A DNA stretch of 64,000 nt, from positions 144,414-208,413 of the forward strand of contig CANNZV010001856.1 in NCBI GenBank assembly GCA_947561585.1. Direction: 5' to 3'. The stretch is from Caprella mutica (taxonomy: Eukaryota; Arthropoda; Malacostraca; Amphipoda; Caprellidae). A program made the translations under genes and the position numbers. Every line of letters starts with the position of its first letter. Position 1 is the first letter of the stretch. Shown in pieces: positions 1-12,300 of the stretch. The notes under the pieces were generated by a model. The model was not told where the DNA came from and ran no database searches. It was given only the letters and a program-made list of their open reading frames with translations.

Positions 1-121
1 TAATTTTTTTAGTGACGGAAAAATAAAGTCCCTTGCTGCTTTTATGTACATTTACGTGATAAATAATAATTTTTCAAGTGAATAAATATAACAACATCAA
101 GAGGTATTTACTAGAACTGTA

Positions 122-280
122 GCTGATAAAACGCAGCGTTTTCACCGCGCAGTTTAATTAAATGAATGGGAAGGCGGTAGAAACGCTAGTATAGACTGCA
201 AATTTGTATTCCATTCATTTAACGGTAATTAATTGAAGAGGCTTAAACTGGGCGGTAAAAACGCAGCGTTTTATCCGCTA
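122..280. repeat. short inverted-repeat (MITE-like) element
   Basis: The left arm (about 123-176, GATAAAACGCAGCGTTTT then ACCGC and CAGTTTAA, AAATGAATGG) returns as its reverse complement at about 211-278 with a few mismatches and gaps. The two arms nearly fill the element, as in palindromic MITEs. No coding potential. Confidence 0.6.
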
Positions 281-1272
281 TTATGAACCTGGCCTAAAAG
301 TAGCAGCAGTTGAAGCATCTGATTTAGAGCTGCTTATTGAAGTACGGTAATGAAGTTTCAGCTTCATAACTTCAGATCATAAACGAATTAAAAATTTCTC
401 AACTTTTCATCATTAAGAAAGTTTTGTTTGATGATATTTTCAGCAGTAGAAAATGTGTGTGGAAGATTGTAGAGGATATTTTAGTAGACTATTAGCATTA
501 TTTTGAATATATCCATACACATTATAGTCAACCAGGGAACGACCAGCGGGTCTCAGGGTCTCGGTCTGGTTTCAAATATTAATGCCTAATTTGAAAACTA
601 ATTGACTTAAGTTGTTGCAACTTTGTGACTTTCATTGTCTATCACGTATTTTTGTACCGTATAATTATCAGTGAGAATAATGCAATAAAATTTGTTCTAT
701 TTTGTTTTACATCATTTTTGATAAAGTGACCCTCTGGAGCCCGGATGAAGTACAATTGTTACTGTGTCACACTTTTCATCACGCTAGTAACATCACTTTT
801 TAGGAAAATTAGCTATTTGCTGTAAATTACAATGTAACGCAACAGATCATGTATTTCACCAGAGGTCTAGATTTTGTCATGGTAATATAATGTTGTAAAA
901 CTGAATATGTTAAATTATTTTCATTTATTTTACTGAAATTGGTACTATAAAAATCCCAGATTTTCAGCAACTCGAGTCAAGATTTAACAGTAAAAAGTTA
1001 TAATTCATCCGGAAGAAACCACAATAATTGATAGAGAAAATTAACTGCAATAGTTTTTTTATTTATTTTTTATTTAACACAAACAAAGTTATACTAGTAG
1101 TATTTAATTTAATGTAAAAATGATAACTTTCAATTAAACGAAAAAAGTTGTCTCGAATTTTTCTGATATCAGATACAAATTACCATCATTATAAATAACC
1201 CAACACATAGCTACAGATCATTTCATTTTCATTTTTTTGTCCACGTTTTACAATTTATCCACCGCGCTTTTA

Positions 1273-1340
1273 CCCAGGCAAGAAGAATTTATTCCTGGGC
1301 TATTCCAGTAATATCCCAGGACTAAATCCCTCTTGCCTAG
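1273..1340. repeat. imperfect hairpin
   Basis: CCCAGGCAAGAAGAATTTAT near 1273 pairs imperfectly with ATCCCTCTTGCCTAG ending at 1340, around a short loop. It may be a degraded inverted-repeat element; no function is implied. Confidence 0.45.
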
Positions 1341-1842
1341 CAGCCTCACCTATCAGTTATTTCAATTGTCTCAAAAGATACTACAGGAGTTTATGTGCTA
1401 AGTTCTGACAATTTTTGAACTGTCTGATTGCCGATTGCAAACTTTGGACAAATAGAACCGACGAAAAGAAAATCCATCTTTGCTCTAGTCTACGGAAGTT
1501 TCAATTCTTAATTCACAAGCAAACTTCAAGAACGACGAACAGTTTGATTTGTGTTAGCGAAAGTTATACACACATTACACTGAAGTTGATGCAGTAAAGT
1601 GTGTTACTGGGACACACTTTTTCCCTTGCTGTGAAATCAATGCTGATGTGTGTGTTGAATTGACACACATCAGAATCTTTATTAATCAGTTCTAAATCAA
1701 CAAAGCTCCTTAAAATATTCCTTTAAAATCTTCCACCGCACTTTATTTCCGCTTCAATATTCAATACCAAATTTCGTCAGTTTAATGATTTAGCAGAAAG
1801 GCAATTTTTGATTTTAAGGAGTATGAATTAACCTGTGATAGA

Positions 1843-3241
1843 GTGTCGTAACTCTCAGTGTCGTAACTCTCAGTGTCGTAACTCTCAGTGTCGTAACTCT
1901 CATTGTCGTAACTCTCAGTGTCGTAACTCTCAGTGTCGTAACTCTCAGTGTCGTAACTCTCATTGTCGTAACTCTCAGTGTCGTAACTCTCAGTGTCGTA
2001 ACTCTCAGTGTCGCAACTCTCAGTGTCGTAACTCTCAGTGTCGTAACTGTCAGTGCCGTAACTCTCTCAGTATCGTAACTCTCAGTGTCGTATCTCTCTC
2101 AGTGTCGTAACTCTCAGTGTCGTAACTCTCAGTGTCGTAACTCTCATTGTCGTAACTCTCAGTGTCGTAACTCTCAGTGTCGTAACTCTCATTGTCGTAA
2201 CTCTCATTGTCGTAACTCTCAGTGTCGTAACTCTCAGTGTCGTAACTCTCAGTGTCGCAACTCTCAGTGTTGTAACTCTCAGTGTCGTAACTCTCATTGT
2301 CGTAACTCTCAGTGTCGTAACTCTCAGTGTCGTAACTCTCATTGTCGTAACTCTCATTGTCGTAACACTCAGTGTCGTAACTCTCATTGTCGTAACTCTC
2401 AGTGTCGTAACTCTCAGTGTCGTAACTCTCATTGTCGTAACTCTCATTGTCGTAACTCTCAGTGTCGTAACTCTCAGTGTCGCAACTCTCAGTGTCGTAA
2501 CTCTCAGTGTTGTAACTCTCAGTGTCGTAACTCTCAGTGTCGTAACTCTCAGTGTTGTAACTCTCAGTGTCGTAACTCTCATTGTCGTAACTCTCAGTGT
2601 CGTAACTCTCAGTGTCGTAACTCTCATTGTCGTAACTCTCATTGTCGTAACTCTCAGTGTCGTAACTCTCAGTGTCGCAACTCTCAGTGTCGTAACTCTC
2701 AGTGTTGTAACTCTCAGTGTCGTAACTCTCAGTGTCGTAACTCTCTCAGTGTCGTAACTTTCAGTGTCGTAATTCTCAATGTCGCAACTCTCTCAGTGTC
2801 GTAACTCTCAGTGTCGTAACTCTCAGTGTCGTAACTCTCTCAGTGTCGTAACTCTCTCAATGTCGTAACTCTCAGTGTTGTAACTCTCAGTGTCGTAACT
2901 CTCAGTGTCGTAACTCTCTCAGTGTCGTAACTCTCTCAGTGTCGTAACCCTCTCAGTATCGTAACTCTCAGTGTCGTAACTCTCAGTGTCGTTACTCTCA
3001 ATGTCGTAACTCTCAGTGTCGTAACTCTCAGTGTCGTAACTCTCAGTGTCGTAACTCTCAGTGTCGTAACTCTCTCAGTGTCGTAACTCTCTCAGTGTCG
3101 TAACTCTCTCAGTGTCGTAACTCTCTTAGTGTTGTAACTCTCTCAGTGTCGTAACTCTCTCAGTGTCGTAACTCTCTCAGTGTCGTAACTCTCTCAGTGT
3201 CGTAACTCTCTCAGTGTCGTAACTCTCAGTGTCGTAACTCT
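1843..3241 (+). repeat. 15-bp minisatellite next to the exon 1 acceptor
   Basis: About 90 tandem units of TCGTAACTCTCAGTG, with variants CATTG for CAGTG, TCGCAAC or TTGTAAC, and a 17-bp form with an extra TC that dominates the 3' end. The array stops about 16 bases before the exon 1 acceptor. Each unit carries TAAC followed by CTCTCAG, resembling a minimal branch point plus 3' splice site. The open frames across it on both strands are by-products of the 15-bp period. Confidence 0.95.
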
Positions 3242-3257
3242 TTCGTCTCTTTTCCAG

Positions 3258-3384
3258 CGAGTGTCACAATTCAAGCGATAGAATCAAGGTTCGAGTCTGG
3301 GACGAAGATAACGACATCAAGTCAAAATTACGACAGAAACTTACTAGGGAGAGTGATGATTTCTTGGGACAAACCATCATTGAG
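3258..3384 (+). CDS. unc-13: unc-13 exon 1 in window (C2B, C-terminal half)
   Basis: It follows TTTTCCAG and ends before GTAAGT. One base completes a codon, then 42 codons from [11 protein letters not shown] to [15 protein letters not shown] is the second Ca2+-binding loop of the C2B domain, rich in aspartate ligands. Ends in phase 0. The start of C2B lies upstream of the window. Confidence 0.93.
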
Positions 3385-6300
3385 GTAAGTTTTGTCTATT
3401 AATTATTGATATTTATCGATTTAAAGTTCATCACCATTTTCAAAATGGAAAATCCTAATTTTTTAACAATAAATTCAGATTTTCTAAGAATTTTAAATAT
3501 TTATTCTAATCTACTAAAAAGAAAATGTACCATTAATAAATTCTTCACCTGCAATTACTACATAAATCTAACTATTATATTAGTAACTAATGCTTCTATA
3601 TCCTCGTATAGATTTTTATCTCTCTTTTACTTTTTATCTTCCGTCAATAAATAAAACTCATGATTTATTTATCGAATTTCTCCCGAAGGTGCGAACTCTA
3701 TCAGGCGAGATGGACGTTTGGTACAACCTGGAAAAACGTACCGACAAATCTGCCGTGTCCGGTGCCATCAGACTGCACATTTCCGTGGAAATTAAAGGCG
3801 AGGAGAAGGTTGCCCCTTACCACGTGCAATACACCTGTCTCCACGAGAACCTTTTCCACTACCTGTGCGAGTCGGAAGGTGGAGTGGTGAAGCTACCTTC
3901 CGCCAAAGGTGACGACGCTTGGAAGGTGTACTTTGATGATCCTGCCCAGGAGATTGTGGATGAGTTTGCCATGCGCTACGGCATAGAGAGTATCTATGAG
4001 GCTATGACGTGAGTAATATAAATGCTGATATTTAATAATAATAGTGAATAATAGTAATATTTAAAATAGTTAAGTAATATTGATTCAACAAAATATTATC
4101 GAAATAGGTTCGTTTTTGAAAAAATTATTTTATTTATTCTGTCGAAAACACTGAAATTGTGTATACTTTAACTCTAGATCTACCAAGCAGTCATTTTGAC
4201 TGGTTTTTACTTTTAAAACATTTTTATCTCGTAGATTTTTATTGGTAAAAACTTAATTTTATTTTATTCTTTTTATTTTAAGGATAACAATTAAAATAAC
4301 CCATTACAATCACTGTCTCCTTATATTGGTAATTAAATAAAAGCAATAATAATTCATGAGATGTTTGAAAAGTTAAAACCAGTCAAATTGACTGCTTGGT
4401 AGTTTAAGTGTTAATACAAATAAATTAAAAGACAATTTTGACGCATCATAACACCCCTCCATCCCCCCAGTCACTTCCACTGCCTCTCCACGAAGTACCT
4501 TTGCCCCGGTGTACCGGCAGTCATGTCCACCCTACTAGCCAACATCAACGCCTTCTACGCCCACACCACCGCCACATCAGCTGTGTCAGCCTCCGATAGA
4601 TTCGCAGCCTCGAACTTCGGGGTGAGAATTAATTAGTCTTACGTACACACGTAGGTTTTTTTAAGTCTTTCCACCAGAATTTTCGCTAAGCTCCTCCTAA
4701 TTTTCCCACGAGAATATAAGAAAAAAAGATATAATAATTATTTATTTCAGTTAGCATCCATTATACATGCAAGTATCATGGATACCAATAAAAATAAAAA
4801 ATTCAAGTCTCGTGGCATAAGTAGGAGGAGCTTAGCAAAAAGTCTGGTGGAAAGACTGAAAAACCCTGTGTGTGTACGGCCCTTTAGGGACGTGACAATA
4901 TGTTTTCGAATCATAGCTCCCCAGAATAACATAAACAAAATAAAACTAAATGGTATCGAATACTATATACCACTGGTGTAGAGCCATTCAATACTCTTTA
5001 ATTCTCTTCGTCTATAATATTTTCGGGAACTATAATTCTAAAAGCATATTGCCACAACCCTAGTTATTATATACTACCAATTTATTTAATAAATTTATTT
5101 TTTATTTTAAATCCTCTTCGAATTGAGATTTATTATTTTGTTTAACTAAGCTTTTAAGTGATATTTGTTTCGCTGTACTAACCGGTTTACTGTGAAGATT
5201 ATGACTGTGGAAGAAAAAGTCAGGTGTACCAAAACAATAATATTATTGAGATATTCTCTCCAAAGTATTTATAGATGTATATACACTCATAATTTGGTGT
5301 ATATTTTATTGGTGTTTACAATGATAGAGTATTATTTGAAAGTTTGTGTAGTTTTAATATGTTATTTCCTTCTACTTTAAAATATTACTTTTGTTCCTCA
5401 GCTTTAAATTTTGACTCTCTGTGATGGTCTTTATTATTATTCTTACTCCTTGGTTCTTTCTACTACTCCTTTATTCCTCACTCACCCTCTTCTCATTCTT
5501 CCTCTTCTCACACTCCTCTTCTCACGCTCCTCTTCTCATTCTTCCTCTTCTCATTCTTCCTCTTCTCATTCTTCCTCTTTTCACACTCCTCTTCTCACAC
5601 TCCTTTTCTCACTCTCACTCTCCTGTTCTCACTCTCCCTCTTCTCACTCTCCTCTTCTCACTCTCCTCTTCTCACTCTCCCTCTTCTCACTCTCCCTCTT
5701 CTCACTCTCCCTCTTCTCACTCTCCCTCTTCTCACTCTCCCTCTTCTCACTCTCCTCTTCTCACTCTCCTCTTCTCACTCTCCTCTTCTCACTCTCCCTC
5801 TTCTTCTCCCACAGAAAGAGAAGTTCGTGAAGCTACTGGACCAACTTCACAACTCTCTGCGAATAGATTTGTCTCTCTTCAGAAATAACTTCCCTGCCAG
5901 CAGTCCAGAGAAACTACAGGACCTTAAGAGCACCGTGGACCTTCTCACCTCCATCACCTTCTTCAGGATGAAGGTAAGGACCTTATTACCTCTATCACCT
6001 TCTTAATGAAGGACCTGGTCCTTTGGTTCACAGTGACATGGACCTTAAAATTGTGAATATGCTGTTTCATTTAGAGGAAAATACTCTATTATCCACCGTA
6101 TCCGAAAATTGGGTATCAATCAGAAATTTTTGGAGGTCGAGATATGTTCATTAACACCCGCTTTTTCCGAATAATTTGAGTGTTCGTGTATTGTGACATT
6201 TCTCTACTTCCCTTTTATTGGAGATGTGTGGGTGTCTTCGTCTAATATTCTCGTTCAAGACACACGAATATCTTTACAGGCATTAGACTATCAAGACACA

Positions 6301-9300
6301 CGAATATCTTTACAGGCATTAGACTATCAAGACACACGAATATCTTTACAGGCATTAGACTATCAAAACACACGAATATCTTTACAGGCATTAGACTATC
6401 AAGACACACGAATATCTTTACAGGCATTAGACTATCAAGACACACGAATATCTTTACAGGCATTAGACTATCAAGACACACGAATATCTTTACAGGCATT
6501 AGACTATCAAGACACACGAATATCTTTACAGGCATTAGACTATCAAGACACACGAATATCTTTATAGGCATTAGACTATCAAGACACACGAATATCTTTA
6601 CAGGCATTAGACTATCAAGACACACGAATATCTTTACTGGCACTAGACTATCAAGATACACGAATATCTTTACAGGCACTAGACTAATCAAGACACACGA
6701 ATATCTTTACTGGCACTAGACTATCAAGATACACGAATATCTTTATAGGCATTAGACTATCCAGGCACACGAATATCTTTACAGGCATTAGACTATCCAG
6801 GCACACGAATATCTTTACAGGCATTAGACTATCAAGACACACGAATATCTTTACTGGCACTAGACTATCAAGATACACGAATATCTTTACAGGCATTAGA
6901 CTATCAAGACACACGAATATCTTTACTGGCACTAGACTATCAAGATACACGAATATCTTTACAGGCACTAGACTAATCAAGACACACGAATATCTTTACT
7001 GGCACTAGACTATCAAGATACACGAATATCTTTATAGGCATTAGACTATCCAGGCACACGAATATCTTTACAGGCATTAGACTATCCAGGCACACGAATA
7101 TCTTTACAGGCATTAGACTATCCAGGCACACGAATATCTTTATAGGCATTAGACTATCCGGCATACGAATATCTTTACAGGCATTAGACTATCCAGGCAC
7201 ACGAATATCTTTATAGGCATTAGACTATTTATACAAAATCTACGTTAACTTTATTCCCTCGCTTCCCTTTTAAGTTACATAGAACTCTTCACTATACACT
7301 CCATCGTAATTAATTTTTATTTAATTGTAAAGTCGCGAGTTTAATGCCAGCAAATGGAAACTGAATTAAAACACTCCTTTTAGTACTTTTCTCTGCCGTA
7401 CTTTGACCCTTATGTACAGCCATCATAAGGCTGCTTTTGCTGTGTCGTTAGTAACTTAGTTAGACTGCCCCACTGATTTGCATGCCAAATAAGTACCTGC
7501 TAAAAACTTGAAGATTTGGAGAGTTGGCGGTACTATCCGACAAAAGGGAATGATGTACTATCGGACACAAAGATAAGATGTACTATCCGCTACTAAATGT
7601 TTTAACTGAACCATCATTTTTCAACTCTACGAACAGCATATTGATAGTTTTCCAACGATATCGAATAACACACTATTAATTACCGATACTGAGTTATCGG
7701 ACAGTTTCATTTTTCCGGACACTATAAAACAATTTAACTCGTTATCGAAAATGTGGAACCGTCCGATAACTCGAAACTTCCTCTAGTATCTTCGAGGTAA
7801 GATTCTAGCGGATGGATGTTCGTTTGAATATGCAAATAAGGTAACTGGCACTTTCTGTTTCATTCCTCGGATTGTAAGGACTAACTTTAATTAAACTTAC
7901 TCTAGAAATCTCTCCTTCAAAACCATTGTCACTCCTAATTAGGATATCACGATACCATCAATATATCAGTATTAATCAGTATCGGTTATTTCATGATATC
8001 GGTAATAATAGTAACAATACAGTATATCTAATAAGTAGGTTATCTATTATTTCATATATCGGCAATTTCCAGATATCGTAGATCTCATGTTATCGGTACT
8101 TGTTAGTATCGACAACATAATGATTATGTCATACAAATGACAACATAATGATTATGTCATACAAATGACAACATAATGATTAGTTCATAAAAATGACAAC
8201 ATAATGATTATGTCATACAAATGACAACATAATGATTATGTCATACAAATGACAACATAATGATTATGTCATACAAATGACAACATCATGATTATTGTCA
8301 TATAAATGACAACATAATGATTATGTCATACAAATGACAACATAATGATTATGTCATACAAATGACAACGTAATGATTATGTCATACAAATGACAACATA
8401 ATGATTATGTCATACAAATGACAACATAATGATTATGTCATACAAATGACAACATAATGATTATGTCATACAAATGACAACATAATGATTATGTCATACA
8501 AATGACAACATAATGATTATGTCTTACAAATATCACTTATAAACTAATCAATAATAAGTTTAATACATTTAGCAGCGAAACATCCAATTCCTAAAAACTA
8601 AATGAATTAAATTGTTCGCAAATAACCAATTTAGTTGTTTACTTCAATATTTTTATCGTTAGGTTTAGCTGAGTTGCGCTGAATCAAAGAATGACTTCAC
8701 TTGTTCCCTTTTATTTCTAAAAAGGTCCGTGCCGAATTACCCAAATTTGGGCCCTTTGCTGCCCGGTAAAATAAAGATTTCGACTAAAAACACACGGACA
8801 GGAAATATTAACATTATAGGAAATTTACATTTATTATTTATTTCTGTTTAATAATTTTATTCAATAATATTTAAAAGTTTACCAAGTGGTAATCAAAATC
8901 AATATTGATATTTTGAAATGATTAATGTTTCGTTAAATAATATTATTAATTAAATGAGCAGGCGTTACATTTTCCGACTACCAATCAAATAGTAATGATT
9001 GATTAAAAAAATTATACTCGACAGAATATCTATGATATCAGAGATGTTATTGAAATTCAACATTGATTATGTTTTATTAGGATTCAAACCATTCGAAAAA
9101 AGAAATCTTTAACATTAAATTTGAATTGCTTTTCGAAATTATATAATTGTCAGTACAATTTTGGCTAGGAAATATAATTAATAAAAAATATAGTTATACA
9201 CTATATTATTGTTCCGTTAAAGTGCCACATTCACAAAATTTATACAAAATTTTCATTTCAAAATTTTCGTTCATTAAAATTTTTGATTCATTAAAATTTT

Positions 9301-12300
9301 TGATTCATTAAAGTATTTCTTTCATTAATATTTTTCATTCATTAATATTTTTCATTTATTAAAATTTTTCATTCATTAATATTTTTCATTTATTAAAATT
9401 TGTCATTCATTAAATATTTTCCTTCATTAAAAATTTTATTGTTAAAATAAGAAAACAGTCACTTTTACATAATTCTTACAATTTTTTTAATCATAGCTAC
9501 AAAATTTTAATTTTCCGTTACTAATATATAAGTGCCCCATTCACAATGGTAACAATTTAACCCTTTTTCCCAGGTGCAAGAGCTAGCCAGTCCGCCCAGA
9601 GCCAGTGTGGTGGTGAAAGACTGTGCCATCGCCTGTCTCAAATCCACCTACCAGTTCCTCTTCGAAAACTGTTATGAGTTGTACAGTAGAGAGTTCCAGG
9701 TGAGAACAGAGTTAGCATTTAAAACAGACACTTACGGTAATTTGCGTATTGCTGTATACATATATACGCATTTCCGTATAACTACGTATTACTGTACAGT
9801 TATATATTCCCGTATAGATAGCTACGAATTCCCGTACAGTTATATATTCCCGTATAGATAGCTACGTATTCCCGTATAGCTACAAATTCCCGTACAGTTA
9901 GGTATTCCCGTATAGATAGCTACGTATTCCCGTATAGCTACGTATTCCTGAACAGTTTTTTCCGTACAATTCCGTGTATTCAAAATCCTAAACTAAGAAA
10001 AACAATTGCATATTTGAATTTAGCAAAAAAAAAGAGAAAAAGTATCATAAACATCAAATTGTTTTATCAAGTGTAAATGGTCGGATTATCTTTTTTTGCC
10101 TTGTGTAATCGCTCCAAACTGATACAAAACATCTCCTGTTTTTTCACCACCTAATAATATCTTTCTCACCCCAGGTTGACCCCGCAGAGAAGCAAGAGGC
10201 TGGTGAAGGCCCTAGACTTGACAGTGTTGATTTCTGGTACAAACTCATCACCCTGATAGTCTCAGTGATAGATGAGGACAGGAACAACTATGCACCTGTG
10301 CTGAACCAATTCCCTCAGGAATTCAACATAGGGGCGGTAAGAAAAAAATTAACTAGAATTTTTTTTTGGAGAAAATTGACGTCATTAAAATTCATAATAA
10401 AATTTTTGTAGAATTTTTTTTTTCGAAAAAATAATTTTTTTTCAGAAACTAGTTTTTCGGAAAGAAATAATTCCAAAACAAATTACTTATGAAAATTTTT
10501 TTTTCGAAAAAATGATTCATATTTATTAAAGAATAATAGTTTTAAAAAAAATTAATATTCTTTTTTTTTCAATGCCCTTATAGTCTAAAATAATCGGCCA
10601 TTTTTTTAAATGTATCTATTTTCAATAGAAGTAGACTCAGTCGCGCTATACCTACTAGTTTAAGCTCCGAATTATCGGACAGTTCCAGCTTCTCGATCAT
10701 ATGAAAAAATGTATTTTTAAACATTTCAACTCGTTATTTTAATTAATTATGTGTTAGTTTTATAAAAGGACTTACAGTTTTTAATCTGTAGCGATAAAAT
10801 GAAATACGTTTTATTACTTTTGTAATACATATATCAGATATAATGTAAACAAAATATTATCTATAATAAGTAAATTAAACTATCATTCCAGTGTCGATCA
10901 TATTGATATGTGTAATATTTCGAAAAAATGACTCTGAATTCGACTAAGTTCCGAATTTTTGGTCAGTATTTCATCTTCGGACATATAAGAAAAAAAAATA
11001 TTATTATTAGATAGCACTGTGTAATAATAATCATTTTTATATATTTTTTTCTAATATGACCGAAGATGTGGTACTGACCGATAATTCGTAACTTACCCTA
11101 AGTTCCGAATTATCGAACGGTTACGTATTTTCGTTCACATACATATGAAAAAATGTGTTCATGCCCTATATCTTGAGTTCCAAAATTTAATTTAAATTAT
11201 CTTCTGATATTTTAGAAAATTGCTACTAGTTATTTTAGCACAATTTGCAATGCAAAATGTTTCAGATCAATTTCTCCCTGAATATCAACAGTGTTCTTTG
11301 ACCGTGTTCTTCTTGCGCATCCATGAGCATTTGAAACTCTGTCTAACTAACTTCTTCTTTAGAAATGTTCTTTCGGAATTCTAAATTGATGTACCGACTA
11401 ACATTTCAATGTGATGCAATATTTCTTACTTGACTTGTTTTTGGTGAGGAATTTTATTTGCAAATTTCAAAAACAATTTTAAAATTAAATTAAGAATTTT
11501 AAGATAATTATTTAAAGAAGGTCTGCTTCTTCTGGTCTTTAAAAAACAATTTAAAATAATTTTATCTTATTTGCCAATAATTATAATTATTTTAAATTAT
11601 TTCTCATATTTTTTAATTATTTTATCCTATTGTTATTGAACAATATTGAACAATATATTGAACAATAGGATAAAATAATTAAAAAATATGAGAAATAATT
11701 TAAAATAATTATAATTATTGGCAAATAAGATAAAAAAAATTTAAAAATAATTTAATTTTTTTTTTATTCAATTTTTAGATTATTTTATTTTATTTTTTTA
11801 GTTATTGTTAAAAAGCCCGTACAGGCTTCAAAATTATATTAAATTCTTCTACCTTCACACACAGCTAGCTTCACTCAATTCATTTCCCTTTACTATTGTC
11901 TCTAATATTCCCCTATGTTCCCCAGCTGTCCGCTGCCACCATGTGGGGAATGTTCGCCGTAGATGTCAAGTACGCTCTGGAGGATCACGAACAACACAGA
12001 AAATGCAAGAGCAGCGAGTACATGAACCTCCACTTCAGGGTGAGTAATGAAAAACCATAGTTAGGCACTGGCTTTTCAGCTCCTGATGATGAATGGAAAT
12101 TTTTCTATTCGAAAGCTTGAAACATGAAAAACCTTCAATGTTCTCTTGTTCAGTTTAAATATGAAAATAGAGTGTAGGGCAAAGTCACAATTGCCGGGTG
12201 TGAATATATTCTTCTTGTTTTTAATGAAAAAATTTGTCTTTTTCTTTTTAAACAAAAAAAACAAAATACCGGATGAAAATTTCGATAGGTTATTAATAAA

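Larger units (their letters stand above)
1..1842 (+). other. unc-13 intron, upstream part
   Basis: No exon is recognised here. By position it is intron of unc-13, since the first visible exon (3258) starts in the middle of the C2B domain and needs an upstream donor outside the window. It holds two inverted-repeat elements, listed separately, and otherwise AT-rich sequence. Confidence 0.6.
7229..9573 (+). other. unc-13 intron 4, remainder
   Basis: AT-rich intron with no exon seen. It includes a degraded family A inverted repeat, a 28-bp minisatellite and an ATTCATTAAAATTTTT array, listed separately. Its counterpart in copy 2 is 32901-35346. Confidence 0.7.

Noticed and set aside
1835..2804. 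Cys/Arg/Asn/Ser-rich and Arg/Val/Thr-rich repeat proteins
   Set aside because: These are translations of the 15-bp minisatellite; period effect only.
3590..3688. In-frame extension upstream of unc-13 exon 2
   Set aside because: Conserved protein sequence starts exactly after the AG at 3688; the upstream residues do not match the family.
5411..5888. Serine/leucine-rich frames of about 140-155 codons
   Set aside because: Translation of a pyrimidine tract upstream of exon 4, overlapping the real exon in another frame.
6193..7164. Repeat protein of [12 protein letters not shown] units and its antisense
   Set aside because: Translation of the 36-bp intron 4 array. Different frames break at array indels, and no start or promoter context is seen.
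12076..12264. 62-codon Phe/Lys-rich minus-strand frame, present in both copies
   Set aside because: Low-complexity AT-rich intron translation. Conserved only because the block is duplicated.
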